From Brachynemurus nebulosus (Eukaryota; Arthropoda; Insecta; Neuroptera; Myrmeleontidae), in the NCBI GenBank assembly GCA_035578155.1, contig JAPWDM010000048.1:1951001-2015000 (forward strand): DNA of 64,000 nt. Direction: 5' to 3'. Positions 30,465 to 41,487 of this stretch are shown here, piece by piece (position 1 is the first letter of the stretch; each line of letters begins with the position of its first letter). The position numbers were made by a program, and so were the translations under genes. Below the pieces are notes generated by a model. That model saw only the letters and a program-made list of their open reading frames with translations, ran no database searches and was not told the origin of the DNA.

Positions 30465-31105
30465 TGTAGTTGAACACAATCCGACTCTGCTGCATTGAGC
30501 CATATGGAACTAACGTAAATTGTGCGCAAAATTTTCTTCTCCAGTGACATCCAGCATGGTGGTATAGAGTTCGAGTCGATTTATTATTTCGACTTCGATA
30601 TTTGTTGGCTTCACCATTTCTATTTCAGATTTGAAAGTTTTCGCAAACTGGACCTGATGCTACTTTGTACGCATTGAAAATAATTCTGGTATCCTCCTCT
30701 TCATGATTACATATATAATCAACTTCTTTTTTTATTATATGATTTTGCTGTGTTTGATAAAAATAGCATAGATTTTCAACGGTTAAGATAATTTTTTTAT
30801 TCTGGATTATTGTTACGATTTTCTCCTTGCAATCAGTATTGAGAAGCCAATAAATGTCGGATATTGATAAGTTTTCTACTGGTACCAATGCCACCAGTGC
30901 CAAATGCTTAAAACAGACAAGTCAAAGTTTGCGAAAACTTTGAAATCTGAAACAGAAATGGTGGAACCAACAAATATCGACGTCGAAATAATTGATCGAC
31001 TCGAACTCTATACCACCATGCTGGATGTCACTGGAGAAAAAAATTTTGCACACAATTTACGTTAATTCCATGTGGCTCAATGCAACAGAGTCGGATTGCA
31101 AGGTC
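30465..31105. repeat. Inverted duplication around a small reading frame
   Basis: Bases 30465-30655 and 30930-31105 are inverted copies (both carry TATACCACCATGCTGGATGT or complement). The arms diverge by several substitutions and the spacer is ~275 bases. On both arms, read away from the centre, the same peptide frame is largely open (text such as LYTTMLDVTGE), which suggests the arms come from a once-coding element. Confidence 0.7.
30625..30903 (-). CDS. Unrecognised element ORF fragment with NHEEEDTR motif
   Basis: A 92-residue frame containing NHEEEDTRIIF. An HEE-x-DTR motif is familiar from uncharacterised transposon-linked proteins of animals, but I cannot name the family. The downstream continuation lies in the arm 30465-30640 in another frame. 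Upstream it runs into the spacer of the inverted duplication. It is probably a decayed fragment and not an expressed gene. There is no visible start context or splice site that helps. Confidence 0.3.
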   Translation of the reverse strand: MALVALVPVENLSISDIYWLLNTDCKEKIVTIIQNKKIILTVENLCYFYQTQQNHIIKKEVDYICNHEEEDTRIIFNAYKVASGPVCENFQI

Positions 31106-31736
31106 AGCATTTATATCGTTAACGTGTTGTTAAAGACGTTCGTGCGCGTCCACAGAATACTACAGAATAATGTTATGTAGCTACCACAAAACATTATACT
31201 TGTATGTTATGCATACAGAGCTTGTGCTTGTTCATGTGTCATGATGTGTCGTGTATATGGGTGATTGCTATACGTACCACCTATGTACTGATATCTGATT
31301 TCAATTCATACACAGTTGTTGATTGAAATTTAGTAGTCTGATTTGACCTTGTACGTATGTTATGTACGTGTACACATCAAAATCTACCCGAATATTAATT
31401 TCAATAATTAATATTTCATTTTAACGTTCGTCAACACGTTTTTTGGAAAATTATATAAACTGCATATTTCAAAGAATATTTTTAAACATTTTTTATTATG
31501 GTATCTACTCTTATAATATACTTACTATAATTTTTAAAATGAAAAAATGCTGTTTAGAATATTTTTTCCTAATGGCTCTGTGTTAAAATTTTGATTTTTA
31601 ATCGTCAATTACTTTAAGAAATGATCTATGCAGGCCTTAAAATTTTTGAGGGAAGATAACTATGTACTTGAACTTGTCAATTCTCTAAAATTAAAATTTT
31701 TATCTACTATTAGGTTTGACGCACGAACGTTCTTAA
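31106..31736. other. Non-coding stretch
   Basis: Nothing recognised. Confidence 0.4.
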
Positions 31737-31906
31737 GTAAAAATTAAATGAAATATTGTCTACCGCACTGGTTAGAATGGATAGCCTCTTTTTCCCGCAC
31801 ATTTTTATACGCTTCAGTTTTTTAATTTCAAAGCCTTACAACCCTGACTCTTGATTGGTTTTTCACAGGCAACCTTATACTAGTCGTTTTGTAACAAAAT
31901 TATCTT
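31737..31906 (-). repeat. Right arm of outer inverted repeat
   Basis: Reverse complement partner of 23934-24045. It has about 65 extra bases between the CTACCGCACTGG and CAAAGCCTTACAACC blocks. Confidence 0.75.
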
Positions 31907-31937
31907 TATTTTGATACATAATTTATTTGGTTACCAG

Positions 31938-32226
31938 ATCGGTGAAGATATTACTTTCAATTCACCTGTTTAAACCTGGTAACCATATAGCCTTGACAAA
32001 AAAAGGGTAGGCAACCCTACGTTTGCATATTCTAGAGGCTTCAAACTTTCCATTAGTGTTCAATTTTTTGATTATAAGATCGGTGAAGATATGGCATAAA
32101 AATTGATTATTGAATTTTTAATTAAACATAGTCCTTACAAGATTTTATTAGGCAACCCATTACCGTTATTTTTCTTATTTTATTTCATAAAAAATAGATT
32201 CCATCCGGTTACATCATCGGTGAAGA
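31938..32226 (+). repeat. ~139-bp spaced ATCGGTGAAGA repeats
   Basis: The exact word ATCGGTGAAGA occurs at 31938, 32079 and 32216 (spacing 141 and 137). Each is preceded by a GGTTACCAG-like or GATTATAAG-like word. This looks like a short degenerate tandem array. Confidence 0.5.
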
Positions 32227-32462
32227 CCGCTTCCTATACGTATCCTGTACTATATACGTTTTACATAGATACTTATATTTATACACATTTAAAAAAGGTC
32301 ATATTAGATTCCTTATGCCTACTCTCAATTCTCGCAAAGTGGACCAAGTACGAGAGTGTAGAAGGTCATTTAATGGTTCTTCGTGGCTGGTGTTATAATG
32401 GTATTCCGACTTCAGACAACTTTAACGATTACTTCGTCGAGGAACTTCGATCGAGAGTGTAG
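32103..32462 (+). other. Open frame of unknown status
   Basis: A 119-residue frame. Its last ~45 codons (32325-32462) are richer in G and C than the surroundings and read as an ordinary soluble peptide ending in a stop. The first part overlaps the ATCGGTGAAGA array and reads as low-complexity. It could be a stray exon or element fragment. No family recognised. Confidence 0.15.
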
Positions 32463-32551
32463 AGCAGGCATCAGATTCTCATGTAATAAAAAAAAAAACA
32501 AAAACATTCAATGATTCATTAAAAATCACAAAGTGATTGAAAAAATTATCC

Positions 32552-32623
32552 GGATCGGCCGGGAATCGAACACAGGATCTTCTGGTAACTAGTCAGACGT
32601 GGTAACCTCTACACCAACGATCC
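32552..32623 (-). tRNA. tRNA-Thr(AGT)-like, copy 1 (SINE head)
   Basis: 72 nt with the acceptor pairing GGATCG/CGATCC, an A-box-like TGGTGTAGAGG and a B box GTTCGATTCC. The anticodon loop CTAGTTA gives AGT. The anticodon stem has one mismatch and the D arm carries TTACCAC instead of TTAGCAC, so this is the most degraded of the three. Confidence 0.6.
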
Positions 32624-32893
32624 CATGCTCGGTAAGCGGCCAAGCCGGACACCCATTCAATCACCTACGTGTATTAGTACTCTCTCTGATTCGAGAAACA
32701 GTTACAATTTTAATTTCAAATATTATCGAGTGCTTGTGAGACACTACTACGTATGACAAACTTTTGTTTGCATTTCAACACATGCAGTATTGATATGTTC
32801 ACTAATCGTTCAGCTAAACTGAAACTTTTTAGCACTCGATTTCTTTGGTATAATATGACCAAAAACCACATGCTCGGCCGCTTACCGAGCATG

Positions 32894-32965
32894 GGATCGT
32901 TGGTGTAGAGGTTAGCACGTCTGGCTAGTTACCAGGAGATCCTTGGTTCGATTCCCGGCCGATCC
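32894..32965 (+). tRNA. tRNA-Thr(AGT)-like, copy 2 (SINE head)
   Basis: 72 nt. The acceptor stem pairs for six of seven positions, the D arm is GTG..CAC, the anticodon stem is TCTGG/CCAGG with loop CTAGTTA (anticodon AGT), and the T arm has loop TTCGATT. The T stem has one mismatch (CTTGG against CCCGG). Pol III boxes A and B are intact. Probably a repeat head and not a translation tRNA. Confidence 0.65.
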
Positions 32966-33250
32966 GGATAATTTTTTCAATCACTTTGTGATTTTTAATT
33001 TACATGTGGTTTTTGGTCATATCATACCAAAGAAATCGAGTGCTTAAAGTTTCAGTTTAGCTGAACGATTAGTGAACATATCAATACTGCATGTGTTGAA
33101 ATGCAAACAAAAGTTTGCCATACGTAGTAGTGTCTCACAAGCACTCGATAATATTTGAAATTAAAATTGTAACTGTTTCTCGAATCAGAGAGAGTACTAA
33201 TACACATAGGTGATTGAATGGGTGTCCGGCTTGGCCGCTTACCGAGCATG

Positions 33251-33322
33251 GGATCGTTGGTGTAGAGGTTAGCACGTCTGGCTAGTTACCAGAAGATCCT
33301 GGGTTCGATTCCCGGCCGATCC
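33251..33322 (+). tRNA. tRNA-Thr(AGT)-like, copy 3, best folded
   Basis: 72 nt. The anticodon stem TCTGG/CCAGA is fully paired around loop CTAGTTA, the T stem CTGGG/CCCGG is paired, and the acceptor stem lacks only its seventh pair. This is the best candidate for a functional tRNA, but the tandem arrangement and shared 3' body argue for a SINE promoter. Confidence 0.65.
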
Positions 33323-33579
33323 GGATAATTTTTTCAATCACTTTGTGATTTTTAATTTACATGTGGTTTTTGGTCATATTATACCAAAGAAATCGAGTGC
33401 TTAGAGTTTCAGTTTAGCTGAACGATTAGTGAACATATCAATACTGCATGTGTTGAAATGCAAACAAAAGTTTGTCATACGTAGTAGTGTCTCACAAGCA
33501 CTCGATAATATTTGAAATTAAAATTCAATGATTCATTTATTCATTCAAAATATTTCTTAAAAACATAATTCAAAAACAA

Positions 33580-33716
33580 GTAGGTACAGTTCAACAAATC
33601 TGACTTTACCGCTTCAAGGTCATTTTTTCTTTATATTAAGTACTATCTCACTTCTTTAAGAATGCATTTTTAATGACCTTGAAGAGGTAAAGTCAGATTT
33701 GTTGACCTGTACCTGC
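33580..33716. repeat. Short palindrome, 45-bp arms
   Basis: 33580-33624 and 33672-33716 are inverted copies with few differences (AAATCTGACTTTACC against GGTAAAGTCAGATTT). The loop is 47 bases. It could be a very small MITE or a hairpin RNA source. Confidence 0.8.
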
Positions 33717-34394
33717 ACACACACATACCATGAACATCACCAAATATATAAGTTTTTATTTTTTTTCAGTATGTTCCACCCTTTTGACAAAAATAAAATT
33801 CAGGGAGGTGAGAGAAGTGCTTGCGAGCTTTCTTTTGGTAGTAATAAGAAAGTGGTCACTCTTGTACAAGTAGCTAAAAAAATCGAATGAATTTTTTTTT
33901 CATATTTTATAAAGGGTATTTAATGTCCATTTTAAATGAAAAAAATATATAATAAAGTACTGGACATAACAAACAATATGGATTTTGTTTCACCGTTTTA
34001 TCTGTAATAGTTTACGAGAAAAAAAAGTTTGAATAAGATCACTATTTTTTAGTATTTGGTATTATAACTCCGCAAAATGTAAAGATATTGAGAAAAAATC
34101 CATACGTATGGTTTACTCTTTCACTAAGCTACACAATCGCATACATATCGTTGAATTTCATTTCTTGAACAAATTCACCTATGGTAATGGTTCCAGACCC
34201 TTTATATTCAATTTTATTTAAATCAAAAAGGAAAAAAGTCGTAGAAAAAATATCGCATTCTACTCACTTGCAATCGCTATTACTCACACAGATGCATTAC
34301 GACCCTCGCCTTGTAAACTCGGCTCGTGTCGCAATTTCATCTTCGTGAGTGATATTGAAAAAGTTAAAAAAAAAATTGAAGAGAGAATTATTTA
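33717..34394. other. Non-coding stretch
   Basis: Nothing recognised. The 63-codon plus-strand frame at 33699-33890 looks like chance. Confidence 0.35.
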
Positions 34395-34500
34395 TGTTGG
34401 AAAGGCATAGATTCGAACACAGAACCTTTCCGTCTGTATATTAAAAAAAATTACATACATGACAGCAGACACTATCGACACCACCAGCGGTCCTTTTTGC
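34395..34500 (-). repeat. Possible tRNA-derived fragment
   Basis: On the minus strand, GGTTCTGTGTTCGAATC resembles a Pol III B box with a T arm, followed by CCTTTCC that can pair with GGAAAGG just upstream of it. A convincing cloverleaf could not be built, so this is at most a SINE or tRNA relic. Confidence 0.25.
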
Positions 34501-36583
34501 AGACAATACCAACTAACTGATACATATCAAACACGATATGTTATTCGAAATTTTTCGTGCGTTTAATTTCTAAATAAAGTCGCATTGACCTAAATTATTA
34601 TCACTACAATATTCAGAGAAATATATTCCACAACATATATTAATTTCTCCCAAGTCTGTGATTCCCATGTTTGATACTCCCCTTGTCAGTTTTAAATAAA
34701 TGGGAAACTTCTCTACGGGATTAAGAAAAAGTTACCAAGTTACCAACTGAACATGCATCGTTGGTCATTTCAATACGATATTTTCAATGTCATGCTACTC
34801 GGTAGAAAATTAATGGAAAATTTTATAGGTATCTATAAAATAATGATAATAGATAGTTTAAGAAACCGGGACAAACACTCGTCCTGAAAGAATCTATCGA
34901 AACGTCGGGACAAGAGAATTAAAACTTAGACAAATCCGATAAAATCAGAAGGTACAGACACCTTATTTAAAACTATAATTTATAATTTTATCTTATAATT
35001 TTCAATCAAGAAATATAAAAGATTGTTGACGTCAGCTAAAAATGAGTCTTAACTTGAAGTTCATAATATTGAAAATAAAAACGAGGTACAAACTTACAAA
35101 GAAATTAAATTTTATTTTTATGACAAAAACGTTTTGCACAGTTTTTACACTCTAACAAAATTTCATTTTTGTTGTTTTGTTGTTTTGCTAATATCGAAAT
35201 AACAAATTATGAAAAACTGTTTTTATTGCTCGAAATCTAAATATTTGCATCGTGCTCCTTCTATATCCATGAACAAATTACGTACATACATATATTTAGA
35301 ACTTTAATATACAAACTACATTAATTTAATTTTTAAATGAAATTAAAATTTTAAATTTCATTTATAGGTCTAATTTTAATACAACTTTTGATTAAAATAT
35401 ATAAGTAATAATGTTATCTATGTAATACGTCTTCAATTGTAAGTAAAGTAACAGTACTCTAATACCATTTATATTTATTTAAAATAAATTATTAAATATT
35501 TATAATGAAATCAATACTTTTACTCACATTCTTAATTATTTTTTACTCCCAGGATTTCAAATAAACTTTCAGTTGCAGATAATGTATAAAAGCAATATAA
35601 CACCACAGACACAAACATAAGATAACTGGTTTTCAATAACCAATGTCAAATTTATTATTTAAAAATATCTTCCTTCTGTTCAAGTGAATATGCTGAGGCC
35701 ACTACAAGACAGCAATCCGTAATAATACCAATATACCATTTAAGAAAACTATTAAAATATACTGAGTGTAAGTGGGGGATTCTTGTATTCAGGTTCGATT
35801 AATTTCATTGTTAAGAACAATGCAACAATTAAATGGTTGTTTAACGGGTAAAAAAGAATTAGTGCTAAATTTTTTATTAAATCAACCTACACCTACATAA
35901 ATTCTATAGTAAAGAATAATTATAATTAGTAATTATTTATAGTTTACAAACGTGTACACATATTTATCTAAAATGTAAAAATTTCAAAATTGAAACACAG
36001 TTGAGAGCTAGTAAAAATATACTACTAGTTTGAACTTTAATAGAATTTTAAATTTTTAAAAAAAATGAGATTTAATAACAGCCGGTTTTAAAAAAAATAA
36101 TGTGCTCAGATCAATATGTCTCGTATTTGAGAATTTTTTTTTTTTTTTTGTGAAAACGAAAAGGCAAACAAAATGTGATTTTAAAGATTTATTCTATGAT
36201 ATGGCAATGTTGCCCTTTTTCAAAGAGCTATTTGTTGAAATTCAGTCTATTCAAATTACGTCAATAGGGGTGGCTGGGAACAACAATTTGGGAGTTAATT
36301 TTATGAAAAGAGGGTGAAAAATAAAAAAAACAAATATTAAAATTTTGTTTACAGATTTTAAATTTACATAAAAGAATCTAATTGTCCTGTTTTTAACTAA
36401 GGGGTTGGGGGTGATTGTGTCGACACAATCGTACCTACTTCTTGAATAATTCAAGAACTTCTTCTTCATGGTTCATTGTTTAAGAGAGATTTAGAATAAC
36501 GATGAAATGAAATTCTCGAATTCAAAGTTCAGTTTGAGCAACACTGAAGACGAGGCTCATTCGATCCAAAGTAGATCGTAAAC
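34501..36583. other. AT-rich non-coding stretch
   Basis: Nothing recognised on either strand. Confidence 0.4.
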
Positions 36584-36709
36584 GAGTTATTCATTGTTAT
36601 TAGTAATGATCACTGTAGCATTGATCTTTACTAATGACTATTGACTGATTTAGCTTCTGCATTACAATTAGTGATCATTGCTATTAGTGTTAATAATAAT
36701 GAATAACGC
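36584..36709. repeat. Imperfect inverted repeat
   Basis: GAGTTATTCATTGTTATTAG at 36584 pairs with TAATAATGAATAACGCG ending at 36709, and GTAATGATCAC with GTGATCATTG. Arms are ~30-38 bases around a ~57-base loop. Confidence 0.6.
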
Positions 36710-36968
36710 GTTTCGATGCAATATCTATTTTGGTGTTGTGTCTGGTTGCATAATGCCGTATACTAATATGAATATTTGTTCATCTATTGCCATATTCAAC
36801 ACTTTTAAAGAAAATATCCACTTTTTCAAATTATCATGCAATTTATCCTCATAACAATATTAGTAACACATACGCAAGTAATACAATCAAATATACTAGT
36901 CTATTTTTACGATAAATCGTAAAGAATAACCAAATGAGCCATATTTTATCCTGAAAGTATGAGGAAAC

Positions 36969-37136
36969 TGCAATATACGTATGAATGCATAGTGTGCGTG
37001 GTTTATATTTTTATAATAAAAGAATATCATTGTTATAAAACAGATTAGTCTGATGTTTTCTTGTAAAGAACTAACATGTAATTTTGATAATAAAATTAAT
37101 TTAAAGAAAACTTAAAAAGACCATATAATTATTACA
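36969..37136 (+). repeat. 5' LTR
   Basis: Starts TGCAATATACGTATGAATGC and ends AATTATTACA. It differs from the 3' LTR by a few substitutions and small indels, including an extra AATTT-like insertion near its end. It contains a TTTATATTTTTATAATAA promoter-like stretch. Confidence 0.85.
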
Positions 37137-37153
37137 TGGTGGCAGCGTTTAAA
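37137..37153 (+). other. Primer-binding site
   Basis: TGGTGGCAGCG directly follows the 5' LTR. Its complement ends in CCA and fits the 3' end of tRNA-Trp. This assignment is from memory of tRNA ends. Confidence 0.6.
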
Positions 37154-37245
37154 ATAAGAAAATCTATTCGCTGAAAAAAAAAAATAAATTAAAAACACAT
37201 ATAATACTTACTGTTAGAGTTCGTAAAAAATTGTGTTTGAAAAAA

Positions 37246-38354
37246 ATGGAATCAAAAATTCCTAGCGAAATGGTTTTTTCTGGGAACGTCGCCGAAAATT
37301 GGAAATTGTAGAGGCAAAAGTTGCAAAATTTCCTTGTAGCAACGGGAAAAAATAAAAAGGAGGAAGATGTTCAAATTGCAATACTGTTAAATGCAATTGG
37401 TAACGAAGGTCTTGCAATTTATAATACTTTTGATCTGCCAACAACAGATTTAAAGCTAAGCATCGTACTTGATAAATTTGAAAGTTACTGTAATCCTCTG
37501 AAAAATCTTGTTTATGAACATTATAAATTTTTTAAAAGAGATCAACTTGAACATTTTGATCAGTTTGTAACCGAACTTAAAAAATTAAGTTCAACATGCC
37601 AATTTGCTGAAAAAAATATTATGATTAGAGACAGAATTGTAATTGGAATAAAAAATTAAAAAATTCAAGAAAGACTCTTACAGAGCCCTGATATAACTCT
37701 AAAGGAAACCATTAATATTGCGCGCTCCATTGAAAGTAGTGAATGTAAACAAAAAGAAATAACAACCGAACAATCTTCTAATGTACATGCCATTAACAAG
37801 TGGAAAAATCCTAAAGCTAATAACTCAAAACAAAAATCTGGTTATTTTAAGCAGAACAATTCTGAATATTCGAAAGTGAATAATGCATGTGAAAATTATG
37901 GTAACTTCCATTATAAATTTAAGTGCCCTGCATTTAACAAAACTTGTACCAAATGTGGTAAAAAAGGACATTATAATAAATTATGTAAAATTCGCTTGGT
38001 TCATCAAATTACTGAAGTTTCTTACAATAATAACATTGAATCATCTATTTATGTAGATTCTGAAAGTGAACAAAACTTATTTGTAGGGTCATGGTCAGTA
38101 AAATCGTCTGCTAAAAATTAAAAAAAACAAACTATTAATGCTATTGAATGGCTTTCTTCTATTACATTTACAACTAAAAAAGGCGATTGTGTTTTAAATA
38201 TAAAAGTAGATACAGGAAGTGAAGTAAATATTTTAAGTAAAAAGGATTTTGAACTATTAAAAATTCCTTTAAACAACGTGGAACAAACGAAAGTTAATCT
38301 TAGTTCGTATACTGGCCATAAACTGGAAGTGATTGGGACTATAAATTTAACCTG
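37246..38354 (+). pseudogene. gypsy gag-protease, three in-frame stops
   Basis: Gag forms the particle and the protease matures it. One frame runs from the ATG at 37246 to the insertion point at 38354 with stops at 37309, 37657 and 38118 and no frameshift. The first stop is a TAG where related Gags have Trp (after ENWKL), a single-base change. The middle part (residues ~25-135) is a typical retrotransposon capsid with FDQFVTELKKL. The nucleocapsid has two zinc knuckles: the second, CTKCGKKGHYNKLC, is a normal CCHC; in the first, CENYGNFHYKFKC, the second Cys is Tyr. The protease active site is seen as VDTGSEVN. Confidence 0.85.
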
Positions 38355-39913
38355 CACGGTTAAAAATATAGGATTAATAAGTAATCTACAGAGGTTACAT
38401 ATATGGCAACACCAAAATTTTATTAAAATCTAATCGGTTGTTTATATTAAAAAATTCATTGTAATATAACTGACATTAAAAATTAATTGAACTTGGATTA
38501 GAGTCACCAAACCAAATTTTATTCCAGTTGTATTGCAAACTAATACTATGAATATTACGATTCTAAATTCAACAGGTATTAAAAATAAGTAACGGTGGAT
38601 TATATTTTAAACCAAATATGTATTAAAAGATAGGTTTCTTTGGTTTGAAATTTTAATATTTTCTGTATTAAAGTCTAATATTTTAATTACTAAATATTGT
38701 AATGAAGGTTATATTGAAACGCAGTAACATTTTTTGTATTAGTAACATTTTATTGATTTTTTTCACAATAAACAAAATAAACGTGAATTTCCAAAAAAGA
38801 AAATTAGATCTTCCGGGCTTAGTTCATGGTCTTATTTCTTCTTGAACGTTTTCAGTAGATTCTTCTGATTTTTTACTTTTTCTTAAACTATAATTTTTCA
38901 TAATAATAGAATAAATCCTGTAAATAAAGAGAAAAATAATTGGAATTATTGTCAGTTAAATGTCAGTTGCAAAGACTTACCACATGATTGATAATTAAGT
39001 GCTTAAATTCTACGCTGACTTCTACATTATATCGCCGAAGTTGTCCGGGTAAATATTTGAATTTTCATATAAATAAAAATCAGAACACTTCGCTCTTGTC
39101 TGGTAGATCTTGAGTTCGAAACCAAACGGGGGAGATCGAAACCAAACGATGCATACAACCATAGCAGTTGCGTAGGTACCTAAACAATAGATAAAAAAAT
39201 GAGAATATTTTTTCATATCGTTCAATATTTAAGATCAATATTACGTACCTTGTATAAAAACCGAAGTTAAAAAATAATTCGAATTTTTATAATGATAAGC
39301 TATATCGAAATAAAGTTACGAAACAAACAAAATAGTTGAAGGAAAAAGCAACGAGTGTGTCTAGTTGTTTATTGGTGGTGACGCATTTATATATATTTTG
39401 ATTTTGATATGTGAGAAACGTTCCTTGATGTTAACTAAGTCAACTACCAACCAAAAAGTACAGAGAAAACAATATATAAATTAAATAGGTTGGAGTGAGG
39501 ACATAGTAACCAAACCAAGATACCTTGAGAACACCGAGTCGCCGACAACGGGCAGCAGCCTGCACAACGAGCCACTATACAACAACATGTGACTGTTTTT
39601 AGATTTGACTGATTCAATCCAAATGGTTTAAAATTAAAGCCAAAAAAAGACCAAAACCAAAAAATGTAGATACCGTGTATTGCTTTTTAGTAATTTTTTG
39701 GTTTCGTTCTTCGGATTTAAATAATTTTGTATCATATTTTAATAAAAAATGGTTTAAATTATGGGAAATAATATAAATAGATTAAATTTGAATACCAAAA
39801 AATATTGGAAATATTTTAATATAAAGGCAGGATTTAATTTTAGTATTTTAATATTTATTTTTTCCAGTAAGTTAAGGTTGAATTAAAAAATTAGTCCAAG
39901 ATTTTTAACCGTG
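38355..39913. mobile_element. TIR element D, copy 1, inside the gypsy protease
   Basis: Ends CACGGTTAAAAATATAGGAT and, inverted, CACGGTTAAAAATCTTGGAC. Flanked by TG on both sides (38353-38354 and 39914-39915). Removing the element and one TG would rejoin the gypsy frame, which confirms both boundaries. A second copy at 49761-51741 shares most of its sequence. The only frames are short and shared through common ancestry (minus strand, 39022-39225); no transposase is recognised, so the element is non-autonomous or belongs to an unfamiliar group. Confidence 0.85.
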
Positions 39914-39915
39914 TG

Positions 39916-40198
39916 TATTTACAATGGGAAAAACTTTAATCTTTTATTTCACATCATTGATGACAATTTATCATCCATTTTAGGATTAAATGATGCAAAA
40001 TATCTTGATATCGTCAGAATTCCTGACCAGTCATCATCAGTTCCAGTAGCAGCTGATGCGTTAAGTAGAAGCCCTTCGGATGAAAAAATAAATAGATTAT
40101 TTGAACGATATGCTGTATGTACATTCTGTAGTGGTTACGTCGAGAGAAAAAGAAATGCTCTTGATAAAAGAAACAGAAGAAGATCCTTTTCTGCATAA
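39916..40198 (+). pseudogene. gypsy protease end fused by deletion to RNase H end
   Basis: The first residues carry the late protease motif ILGLNDAK. About ten codons on, the text switches to PVAADALSRSP, the usual end of the RNase H region. The whole reverse transcriptase and most of RNase H are missing between, without a visible seam. The frame then shifts near 40170. Confidence 0.8.
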
Positions 40199-41487
40199 AG
40201 TCAAATATTACGTATTGAATGAAGTTAAGCAGTTTTGGTCTTTAAAAGATGATATTTTTTGTCATGATGAGATTTTGTTTTATAAAAATCGTATTATTAT
40301 TCCAAAGTCACTTCAAAACGAATTTTTGTCATTAATACATAAAACACATCAAGGTGTTACTGCCTGTAAAGAAACTGCGCGTCAAAGCATTTTTTTGGTT
40401 CCGTCTTATGGTTGATATTGAAAAGTTCGTGTTGTCATGCCTGACTTGTCAGCAATATAGTAGAAGCAACATTAAGGAGCCGCTAACTCCACATCCAATT
40501 CCTGAACTTCCGTGGCAAAAAATAGGAATTGATTTTAAAACTTATAAAAGCGTCGATTTCATTGTAATCGTCGATTACCTTAGTAAGTTTGTAGTTGTTA
40601 ACAAAATAGACAGTAAGAAAGCACCTACGGTAATTTCCGTGTTAGAAAACGTTTTCTGTGCTCATGGTTTACCACAAGAAATTTTCCGTGATGGTGGACC
40701 TCCATTTAATTTAGCTGAATATTAAAATTTTGCTAAGCAGTATGATATTAAGGTACAGACATCTTCCCCATATCATTCAAAGTCAAATGGTATGGTATAA
40801 CGTACTATACAAAATGTGAAAGCTATGCTTGAAAAATCAGGAAATGATCTTTTCTTAGCAATAATAAATTACAATAATACGCCCAAGCTAAATAATCACT
40901 CTCCATCAGAATTATTGACTGATAGACGTCAAAGAACAATTGTACCAGTTCATAAAAAATTACTTGTGCCTAAATTTCCGTATAAAGGTGCAATAGTAAT
41001 GGAAAAACGCAGCAAGTTGATACAAAAAGAATATCATGATCGAAATTCAAAAAAGTTGCCTGAATTTAAAACTGGTCAACCTATTCTCTTACAAAAGGGA
41101 TTAAGAAAGTGGGTTCCTGCAGTAGTTACAAAAGTGTTGAGCAGCCATGATTATTTGGTGACTGCTGATGATGGCTCAACTTACAGACGTAATCGTGTTT
41201 ATCTGAAACCTCATCTAAAACCTCAGGTCATGTGTGTGAGATCTAGTTCGAGACAGCAATGCGAGAACTTGGAAAAAGGAAAATACTTAACTGTCATAAT
41301 CCATACAGATAGTGAGGCAGATGATGAAAATGACGTTGGAAATGACAACATAGAGTCTGCTGCAGGTGATGCGAGTGATTTAAAAAATCTCCGACGCTCC
41401 ACAGGAGTTCGCAAGCCTGTAATGTCGTATAGCCATACAACTAAAATAATAAGTTTCCCAAAAGAAGGGCGTGTAACATACGTATGA
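40101..41487 (+). pseudogene. gypsy integrase, catalytic Glu lost to a stop
   Basis: Integrase inserts the cDNA. Two frames cover it: 40101-40415, then 40354-41487 with stops at 40723 and 40797. The HHCC finger is visible as IHKTHQG then CLTC. The core has Asp in IGIDFKTY and a second Asp in IFRDGGPPF (normally SDNGPPF). At SPYHSKSNGMV the following codon, which encodes the catalytic Glu in relatives, is TAA. The C-terminal part (DYLVTADDGSTYRRNRVYL) is close to the fragment at 28190-28845. The frame ends inside the first bases of the 3' LTR. Confidence 0.88.

Larger units (their letters stand above)
32521..33522. mobile_element. Palindromic tRNA-headed composite with 15-bp target duplication
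   Basis: The composite is flanked by the exact 15-mer ATTCAATGATTCATT at 32506-32520 and 33523-33537. It consists of units of 357 bases (distance from the tRNA start at 32894 to that at 33251), each a tRNA-like head followed by GGATAATTTTTTCAATCACTTTGTGA and a common body. The left unit is inverted relative to the two on the right, and the junction lies near 32872-32893. Bodies without the tRNA part recur, diverged, at 46264-46400 (inverted) and 46490-46700. Best read as a tRNA-derived SINE multimer or an amplified tRNA cassette. Confidence 0.75.

Noticed and set aside
32552..33322. Treating the three tRNA-like sequences as an ordinary tRNA gene cluster
   Set aside because: They share long 3' bodies, sit inside a target duplication and carry stem mismatches, which fits repeat heads better.
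39022..39225. Minus-strand frame shared with 50545-50748
   Set aside because: The similarity follows from both lying in copies of the same TIR element; only part aligns in frame and no domain is recognisable.
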